Shown here: positions 48,201 through 57,375 of the stretch, one piece after another
Layout: the number at the start of each line of letters is the position of its first letter
Position numbering within the stretch: position 1 is the first letter of the stretch
Assembly (NCBI RefSeq): GCF_001949145.1
Contig: NW_019091357.1
Coordinates: 438,671-496,045 of the forward strand
Direction of reading: 5' to 3'
From: Acanthaster planci
Taxonomy: Eukaryota > Echinodermata > Asteroidea > Valvatida > Acanthasteridae
Length of the DNA stretch: 57,375 nt
Notes under the pieces: generated by a model
Told to the model about the DNA's origin: nothing
What the model saw: the letters and a program-made list of their open reading frames with translations, nothing else
Database searches by the model: none
Position numbers and translations under genes: made by a program

Positions 48201-50339
48201 CTTCCCTGGGGACGTTTTCTTGGCTGTCAGGCGCCCATGCAGAAAGGCAAGGGATCTGAGAGAAATGCCATATATATTTGTTCTTCAAAGTGCCGGAAAC
48301 GAGGATGTGACATTTACCTAGACCCCTTCGCTCTGAAGTTATTACTAGTCGATACAACGTTCAATTGTGTCGACTTGTCGACATTTTTGCCTAGTAAGTT
48401 ACCCCCAAAGTAGACCTTGTCATACAGACGTTCATTCTGTCGGTTCTGTCAAATCTTCAATACTACAATTTTAAATGATATTTGGAATTAGCAGAGGAGA
48501 CAAACCAACGGCGTGTTGGCAGTAAACAACAACGATCGGCAAATGCGAAAGGAGATCCCTCAGCCTGGGGCATGATTAAACCTCTTTACAGGACGCGTAA
48601 AAAACAGAAATCATTTGATACTGCTTTTTCCCACGGGGAGGGGGGGGGTACCGAGGACCATCACGCAAGTGTCTATTACACCTGTCATCCAGGGGATGTC
48701 CTGGGAGTAAGGTTGTCAGTGAATAACATCAATGCGTGTGCCCTGCGGGTGGTACCGATGAGTGCATACGTTCGTGGAGCTAAGTGAAGGCGAACCGTCA
48801 ACGTTAACAATTTGTAGATGATGACTTCGCTTAACTACTATCAAATCATCCCTACACAACCGATGATTGGTCTTTCCATACAAAATAATTACACGTGGAA
48901 TTTGAAAATGTCTATAAATGCTACTGTAAGAGCATCATGTTCACTTTTCTCTTCTGTATAATTTGGTTGTTGAAAGACTATCAAAGTTTGAATGTCGTGA
49001 TATAGATTTTGCTTCTTGTCCTTTGTTATTGGACACGACAAAGCTAGGGCCAATCAGAACTGACTAACAATATACTTCCACTTAAAGACAAGAAATTTGC
49101 ATACTTATGGCTTAACTTTTAGCAGCCATGGCCGCCCATCCCCAGTGACTCAATTATAAAGGGAGTGACTTTGCTGTAATTATACCGAAATTCACGATAA
49201 AGCGTAAAGACAGCGCTATTCAGTGACTACCATGAACAAGGAACAGCGCTGCTTTAAAAACATTTATCAACACTTGATCGTGTAAAGAAATTGGAAAGAA
49301 TCCCGAAGGACCATGATGTCATGGTTCCAGAATACAACGAAACTGAAGTACTGGTCACACCAAACGTGCATCGACAGTAAGTCCCCTTTTAAGTCATTCT
49401 GGATTGACTACAGGCATCCAAAAATCAAAATTCACCGCGTGGCTAATCCTGCTCTTGGAGGCAAATTTGAGAATGACTGACGACGTGTTATGGCTCCAAT
49501 AAACAAAATTGTCTCTGCTTGTCCATATTCAATTTCGATCCTGGGGTTTGGCCGCCAGCACGTCGATGGCTTGATGGACCATAATCGAAGCTGGGTAAGC
49601 CCTTGGACGCTGGAGACATGCAAAGTGCATTGAGCCACAGATCAGGTTCAGCAGTAATTCACACTTAAGACTCGTCGTAAAGTTCTTGCGATGGTCATTA
49701 GCGAGCGACCGTTAGCCAACTGTTGTCTAATGTCTCACCTTGATAAAAAGTGTCAAATGTTCGCCGTGAAATGTTACACACCCTCACTATATGTTTAAAC
49801 AACGAACATTCTTAAGTGTTTTTCGAAGATGACTTTCATCACGGAATTTTGACTGAGACTTCAGTTGTTTTGCAGTATAAACAAAACACCTTTAATAAAA
49901 AGCGTCAACATTAATCTGAAACTCTAGAAAAATTAAAGAAAACCAGTGGTTGTTAAAATTGAAACATTAGATGAGCCAACACTATTTACTGACCAGTTCT
50001 AATCGAAGCAAGAGAGGGGTCAACAAATTCAAACCAAAGCAAACAGTCAAGTTAAGCTACGCGCCAACAGTCCAAGTAAATAAAAATTGATTGAGTCCGC
50101 TTGTATCATGTTTGCTGAAGTCGTGTATCAGTTTGGTATTTGAAAGAGAACTGTAGTGTAGCTGCTGGAAAACATCTCGTGACGTATATACACAGGCGAA
50201 AACCCCCATTTTGTTTCATGAGATACGGGAGCGCTGCTCTTAGATAAAACATTTCCTCACTCCTCCAAAAAAAGGTGAGAAATGGAGGACAGGCGCTTGA
50301 CACAATGCACTTGTGTTTCACTCTCCACGGATGAAAACG
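45271..50339. other. Intergenic, no supported gene
   Basis: Several open frames of 65-101 codons near 46.4, 47.3, 48.0 and 48.5 kb lack domains and paired splice sites. 47.9-48.3 kb is richer in G+C than its flanks. No repeats of note except a G run near 48.64 kb. Confidence 0.45.
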
Positions 50340-51130
50340 CTCCGTGTCTATGGATGCAGCAAATTCCCCGTTATTAGGTCACAACGTCATTGACAAAAGA
50401 CTCATCATTTCACTAGGATAAAGAAGATTGGAAAGACACAGGATCAATTATTTTTCTGACTCCACAGTTTCCCAATTAATTACCATGGGAACACACTCTT
50501 TTTCTTTAATCACGGTGAAGGTAATAGCCGGTGTTTCCATGGCAACACATCATCATCGAGTCTTCACAATATTACTCTCCGTCCCGTCCCATACGTTGTC
50601 GATTCTCATTTCCATGAAAGTGTGTCCTCTCAAAGTGAAATGGGAGCAAGAGGGAGGAACAAAAACGTGTGTGTAGCCACGGCCCGTTTCCACAAATGGC
50701 ACGAGCCCCGGGCTCTTTTTCTCGATAACAGCTGTCTTCTTTCATCTGCACATCACAAAGATCTGGATTTCTATTGGTGGCGCTCTATTCTATGGCGCTC
50801 CTATTTGCATCTTTACACAAAGGGGTTATGTCCCAGTGCTGCTCTGCAAGCAACGGTCGAAATGATGCGTGCTGATGAAAAGCTTGTGACTGGTGCCCAA
50901 CGATGTTTTATGCTAAGCGGGATAATGCTAAGTCTTTGGTTAGCGTGTTTGACTGGAATATTATATGGTTTCGTCTCAATGTTTGGCTGCGGCTGATAAT
51001 ATCACCCTCGCCTATGGATGCCAATGGCTAGTGGCTATACGTCACTTCTCATGTGTGCTCCTGGCCGCAATTAGTTGATTTGGACACGGCTTATCCACCT
51101 AGAGCAGAAGCACTCCCTCATCGGTTGAAA
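50340..51130. promoter_or_regulatory. Candidate conserved noncoding / enhancer block
   Basis: Dense recognisable sites in 0.8 kb: CAATTAATTACC near 50.47 kb, GATAACAGCTG near 50.72 kb (GATA plus E-box), ATTTGCAT at 50813-50820 and ACAAAGG at 50827-50833 (POU and SOX/TCF cores 6 bp apart). A 124-codon frame crosses it without any domain. Regulatory function is inferred from motif density only. Confidence 0.3.
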
Positions 51131-51698
51131 AGAGCCATGTCTTTTCAATGCAAAATCCCCTTTTAAAGAAAAAAGTGCGTGTGATGGATATCTTTTCAGG
51201 GAAATTTGCGCTCTTTGTAGCATGGCCACATGAGGCAATGAGACATGGGAAAGGAAGCTTTTTCTTTCAGATTTCTTTGCTTATCATGAATTGGAAGCAA
51301 TATTGGTGGCAAAAGTACTGTAAGCTACAGTTCGCTGGTAAAGTTATTCGTGGCTAGAGAAAACGATAGCATCGATGGGTCTTGGCTATGGAATTCATTA
51401 GCCTGTAGACCTCAGAATGATGTATAGGCTGTGGAAAAAATCCTATATCTGGGGCAGGCGTGTTTGCACGACACTGAACACCAATTTCGTTTGTCAAATA
51501 CACTCAATTACCGTTAGTACACTCGGAAGAATCCTCAGACACCGAGTTTCAAAGCTTCAGGATTCTTCTGGGAAGTTTAAATATTAACTTAAAAGAGAAT
51601 GTCTTCACCCCTAATTGAGAATGATGCATTGAAGACCAAGACGCTCACATTATATCGTCCAAGACTAATTGAAAAAGGCCATTGGGAATGCTATTCAA

Positions 51699-51781
51699 AA
51701 GTGAATACCAAACTTGGCCAATATCACATCCCCTTAAAGGAAGTGAATACCAAACTTTGCCAATATCACATCCCTTAAAGG
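51699..51781. repeat. 42-bp tandem repeat, two copies
   Basis: The block beginning AAGTGAATACCAAACTT and ending TTAAAGG at 51699-51740 repeats at 51741-51781 with one deletion and few changes; AAGT starts a third copy. Confidence 0.9.
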
Positions 51782-51901
51782 AAGTAAAAGCTAACATCAA
51801 AACAAACATTTTTTTCATTACACGGAATGAAACATGTTTTTCTAAACCAGACACTGAAGAACAGGATAGGCCTATGGATGCTCGGGATCCAGTGGGTAAA
51901 G

Positions 51902-51919
51902 GTTTTTTTTTTTTTTTTT
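51902..51919. repeat. Poly(T) run, about 18 bases
   Basis: A homopolymer T tract just after the 42-bp repeat pair. It could be a slippage tract or the poly(A) end of a minus-strand retroposed fragment; no retroposon body is visible beside it. Confidence 0.7.
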
Positions 51920-54900
51920 GCAATCTGATGTCGTCATATCAGCTGTGCTTGCATAAACACACGATGTCATAATTCATCATCAATAAACAACAGGTTGATT
52001 GATTGCTTAAGTCATCATTCAAGGAAGAGAAAAGCATTTACGAATGTTACAGTACAAAGTACGCGGGCAAACTGCACATACCATTACTCTCAGACATTTC
52101 ATGAAGTCACATGTGCATTAGATTTTAGTAACAGCACGAATATTCGTTAAATTGGCTTACGTAAACAGGTTTACTCCTTTAAACATAATTACAAAAGCAC
52201 CGGATTCCTCTTTCCGACAGAGTTAAAGGACAAATACATTACCGTGCTAAACAGTGCTTTAACTTGTCCCAAGTAGCTTCTTAGCGTGGGTGGGATGTTA
52301 TTGGAAATGCCGGCTGTAATTCCGCCCTTCCTATTTCACAGCACTTTCGCAATTATGGTGTGTACACAAGGAATGATATTGTAATTAAAAAGAGAACGAG
52401 AGATCCTTCATTTCCGCTACTGACAGTGAGTCATTATACCTTCTGTCGCATCACAGAAACTTATGTGTACGTGTCGTTTATAAATTTGACAAAGTGCCGG
52501 TTTGGGTCAAAATATCCTTGTTATCCAATGAAAATGTAACACACGAGCTAACAAGAGAGGCTCTTGGCATGTAACATGTAGGCTGAAGTCATAACGAAAC
52601 CGCTTCGCTTTGAAACAGTGAAACAGGGAACAGTGCATTAATGTCTAACATGTTACTAGATGCGCTTATCACCGATCGTTTTTGCTCCTCTTTTCTCCAC
52701 TTCCGTCTTCAATGTCTTGACGTCGTTCTAGACACGAGGAATATGGTAAGAGCTATGTCCACTTGGGGTCCGGATATTTTGGTAAGGTTACGCCGTGCAC
52801 TTTCAATTGTTGGTATAATATAAACATGCTAAATCCGACTGCCATTTTCACGTGCTACTTAAGGAGACCATAAATCAGGAACACTTCACTAAATTGTACT
52901 AAAACCCTTTAAATTGCACCTCTGGGTTTCAAACCTGATATTAAATTTTTGTTTTGCAATTTTAACCCAAAATTTTGGAGTTTTTGGTTTTATGCTTATT
53001 CACATTTGCATATTTATGAGCGAAACTATGATGTAATCCAAGGCATTGAACCTTAATGTTGCACTGATTTGTGCACAGAAAATTTCTAGATTATTTCAAA
53101 CATTGCTATAATCGCAGATTCCATTTCCTTTGGCAATTTATTGTTGTGTAAACATATGGCAATAAGCCAGCAAGGAACCTTTTCACAGAAATGTTTTCAG
53201 ATACCATATTTGGAGTTCATAATTTGAACATGAAAACATGCATACTAAACCACGTCTTCCTGGATTTATAACAAAGCAAAAGCGCCCTCACTTGTCCACA
53301 AATGCTTGGTCAATTTTGAACGTTTAAAAAGAGTACTTTTCACTCCTCGTAACTCAAACAAATGTCAAACAGTATTTAACGAAGTAGAGTACTGCGATAC
53401 ACAAAAAGTGATTCTAAGAAAAAATTATGTCATGGATTCTTTCACTGTGTATAGGTCTAAAACAGTAAACGAGTACCAGTGATAATGGAAACTGCGCGAT
53501 TTCTTTCTTTTTATTTGACTGTTATAAACTTAGGAACATGCAGTTTCCTTCAAAAGCAACCAAAGCTGGAGGTCAAATTACTTCTGTAGCGTCAGTTGAT
53601 GGTGCAAACTGCGAATTCGAAAGGTCATCATTTTAAGGCAGGACCCTCGAATGAGCATGCAAAATGAATGACTTGAGTAACTTTACGAACACGTATTTTC
53701 TTTTAATTTGCCTTTGGTGATTTATACCTGGTTGGTTTAATAGCAAAATAAAACACTTCAACATATTGAATGTACAAGGCAAGGTACTTCTTAACGAGAC
53801 ACAGTTCTAGCTGAGGCTAGTGACCTGACATATCCGACAGCTAGCCTACTCTAATCATCTGCCTGTATGTCTGGTCACGTCAGTGCTATTACTTGACACC
53901 TGAGTCTACCGACCGACCGACACAGTCATTACCAGCATTGGGAGGAAGATGAAACCAAACACACAGCCCAAGCTTGAGCAGCCCTACTCACTATACGGCT
54001 TGGTATAGGCCTAGTGCCTTCCCCCATGGAGCGGCTTATAGTCCCTCGCCTGTAATCAAATTGTTGCTGTTATTATTATTGTAATCTTCATGCACTCTGC
54101 TAAGCTGCAATCGGCACTGATCATATTGTTGTAGTTTCTTTCGGCATGAAGCCTGCAGTCAGTTTTTGTGATGATTACTTGAACTGAGAAAATCAGCCTG
54201 TTAACTTTTTCGCCAGACAGTAATCACTTTTCCCCCAACTGTCTGTGGACGTGGGACCTTGTTATTTTAGTATTCGTTTATGTAAACTTGCTCTAGGGCT
54301 GGAAAGGAGAGCAAGTTTTTTGGCAATAGAATGGCATAATCTTGTTAAGAAAACCTGCCATACGGATGTTGAACTGAGATGGCCAAATTAACGAAGCGGC
54401 AAGGAAAACAAACAGAAGAGTTGTACTTTCTTAGTACTTTAGACTACTCCTTTCCCATGACTTTTCTTGATATCAAAGCCATTTCATGCTCGTCATCTCG
54501 CACCTTTATGCATAGTTAAGTGTAGTGAACCTTTCAAATTATGAGCCTCAGATCACTCCCCGACGGCAGCCTGTCTGTGAGAACCCAGCTGGACCAAGAG
54601 AGGGCGCATTCTTTCTGGCAACAGAGGCACCTTTAGTGGACACTGCACTTCGCTGGTTCACAAACGACTATGAAATGCATTTGTTACGGCCTCCTCGATA
54701 CCAACAAAACGAACATCCGCACCAACAGGGCTCATTGCAACCGATGAGGTTGTGCTCAAGGCGGATATACCATTTCCTCAAATCGTTCCAAGTCTAACTC
54801 AACAAATCCTTGTCTGTATTACACACAGAACAGAAACTGTACGAAGAAGACATTGGAAAAGTATAATCAATCTTTTCAAATGACTGAAAAAGTTTTGAAC

Positions 54901-57375
54901 CCCATACTTAATGAAGTAAAAAGTGTACTCAAGTTCATCAATTCGAGCAAATTCAGAAATCTCAGAAATCAAAGGTGACGCAAACAAACTATACAAAATA
55001 TTTTGGTACGTTGCACATTTCGAATAACTGTTAAAACGTTTCACAGGTGTTCGTAGCTACAATGGCGAATGAAATCGACCAGGATCGTAATGCTAACAAA
55101 CAAACGTTCCACAAAATGTTAGAAACAAAGCACTGAATGTTAAATTTACGTCGACAGATATTCGAAAAGATGTTCAATAACCGACTAGATTTCATTCTCA
55201 GAAACAGCTGACAGACGTATTGAAAAACGGAGTCCTGACTGAGCGAGAATATCAATGGGAAAAGTTACCAAATAAAGAATAATTCTTCAGCCAAACAATG
55301 TCGAACGTGACATTTGAAAGCGCTAGCAAAACCCACAAAAGGCAGAATGTGTAAACATGTACTATCCACTAACTGGAGTAAACAATTTTTTTTACTTACG
55401 TAGAGATAATAGGCACTGTGTATGAGTTGATCAAAAATGTCCCATTCCCGATTTGGGTCAAGGATTGAATCCAGAGAATGAATGAAACAATGGGAAAAGG
55501 TCATGGTTATGGATTTTTAGTTTTGGGGCTTTTTAGTTTTTGCAATGAAGATTAACGTTTCATATAGTGTATATTATCTATTTGGTTAAATAAGGACAAA
55601 ATACAAGAAAAAAGGAGAGTATAAAATTGTGACGAACAAGTCGAGGCTTGAAATCCCCAAAAGGTACGATCTCTGTTGCCGATAAATAAGAGCCCATTTT
55701 CCTTTCATGGTAACTTCTTGACTTCGATCGCATTGGCCATTGTGGCTTGTCGTTGCTAACAATTCTCGCGTGTTGGCAACGGTGACGTGTACATCCTTTG
55801 TGATAAATTAAGTTCACCGTTGCAAATGACGCGCATTGTTGCCTTGTGTATTAATGACGACGGAAAACGGATGTGATATTCATTACAATGATTACGACAC
55901 GGATTTCTTGAACTCAAAAAATGTATATATTTCTTTGGACAAATAACCATAAGGTGAAAGAAGCTGTTTTGATATTATTTACGACATTTGATCAGAATTC
56001 TGCAGCAGTCTTCTGAAGCAGAGTTCCTTTTTGCTTGGCTACTATTTGTGAGCATGTACTGAAGGTGTTACCGAACAACATTTTTCAGCACTGATTAACA
56101 TTCACCAATCAGTCACCCCCCATAAATAGCACACACACACAAAATCAATTCTGGCTCAAACAAACATTAATCCTCACCTTACGCTCACAAAAAGATATAA
56201 CTTTTTCTCAGGAAATATATCATTATTCCCAACTTTGTTCAAATTCTATGACTTTCAGGGAAACACCCTGAACAACATCCAGAGATGTTCACGAAGATGA
56301 TCGCTGATTCCATCCGACATAAAGTAACCATAAATTATTGAAATCAGCCTCGTCCCCCACAAGTTACTCGTTCTCATTTTTTCCTCTTTTATACCCGTGA
56401 CTTATGGTATGACTCGTTTCCCGACGACTCGTCCATAAATCCGATCAAATTGGAATTTGATTCTTACCAAATCCTTCAGAGACCCATATCTTGATGTAAC
56501 CAGCAACCTTTTCGAGAATCGATTGGTTTCAGCAACCTGGCTCGGTTACTCTAAGCCTCGAGCCTATCTCACTCCCTTACTCCACTATTAAATCCTAGGA
56601 AATTACACCTTGAGTGTCACACACAGAGAAAGGTAGATATGTAATATCAGAGGTGGGTCTTGCCCAGGAAGTCTGTATTTGTAACTGTTATTATAGACGT
56701 TCAGCAAGTAACCGGTTAAAAGGGTTTCTGAAATCATATGGAAATTTGCATGAAAGTGGTATTTAATTTCATTGATATACAGGAGGTTTAAAAGACAAAA
56801 CCAATCTGAGGAAACATTGGTGCGCCGACCTAAAATTTGTATATCAAGTTATTTGGACAATCGTCCATCTTACCACAAATAAGCACTGCAAAACACAAAC
56901 ATTGGTGTTTTCCATTTTTGGTCTGATTATCACGACTGCCAACGGCCCTTTATGAATTAAAGATACCAATCCGACGGTTGATCCATATACTGGACACTAA
57001 TCTCGCCGATAGCTTGTATTGCTTCTCGTTGTTTACCACATCTCGATTTCCGAGACTGATCAGCACGCATACCGCTGCTGCATTCAGGTGGTGGGGATAC
57101 CGTTGCAGCTAGGTATACCCCAGGGACATGACGCTCCTCCAAAATAACATTGGATGAAATTGTCAACTGTATTCTTCTTCACTTCTATCAAACATTTCCC
57201 TTGAAAGCAGGTTTTCAGTTTTTTTCAGGTTTGAGTTATTTCAGTGCGGCATGCTTAATGACGTTCGAACAATTTTCTAAGGGAAGTTTACATAAATTAC
57301 AGGCCTAATAAATAGGTTCTAACTTTTATCAGAAAAGCAGACGGAAAGGGAATTGATTGGTGACTTATTACGTCC

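Larger units (their letters stand above)
51131..57375. other. Intergenic, no supported gene
   Basis: AT-rich sequence to the window edge. It holds a 42-bp tandem repeat at 51.7 kb and a poly(T) run at 51.9 kb. Remaining frames (up to 96 codons) have no motif, and I see no splice-site pairs around them. A gene continuing past the right edge cannot be excluded. Confidence 0.45.

Noticed and set aside
50622-50996. 124-codon + strand open frame with a hydrophobic end
   Set aside because: No domain and no splice context; the region looks like motif-dense noncoding DNA.
1-57375. CRISPR arrays, operons, bacterial promoters, rRNA genes
   Set aside because: Nothing of the kind is present; multi-exon genes with GT-AG introns show this is animal nuclear DNA.

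Overview
The window reads as nuclear DNA of an invertebrate animal. Genes are split into many short exons with GT-AG introns, intergenic sequence is long and AT-rich, and there are non-autonomous DNA transposons. GABA-B receptor and tubulointerstitial nephritis antigen-like (TINAGL) genes point to a metazoan. A marine deuterostome such as an echinoderm is my best guess, but it rests on gene style and the excess of TAGGCCTA, not on a search.

Layout. 1-3.6 kb: intergenic, with a palindromic repeat patch and a foldback MITE. 3.6-14.4 kb (+): a complete 17-exon GABA-B receptor subunit 2-like gene, 800 residues, with every intron phase in agreement. 15.6-20.5 kb (-): TINAGL-like copy 1, nine coding exons plus an untranslated first exon and TATA box, convergent with the receptor gene. 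20.5-29.4 kb: intergenic, with a MITE and one unexplained exon-like block. 29.4-34.8 kb (-): TINAGL-like copy 2, with the same exon structure, intron phases and total length (448 aa) as copy 1, plus its own TATA box and poly(A) signal. 34.9-38.7 kb (-): a gene of very small exons for a two-pass membrane protein resembling TMEM174; its first exon is uncertain. 39-57.4 kb: no gene I can support; a CpG-rich patch at 39.1-39.4 kb, a foldback element, two isolated exon-like frames and two blocks rich in developmental transcription-factor motifs.

How the genes relate. The receptor is a plasma-membrane class C GPCR. The TINAGL pair are secreted, catalytically dead papain-fold proteins, probably of the extracellular matrix. 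No functional link between these genes is visible; they are neighbours by position. The clearest results are the recent tandem TINAGL duplication, loss of both halves of a lobe-1 disulfide in the receptor, and the TMEM174-like gene recovered only by joining short exons.
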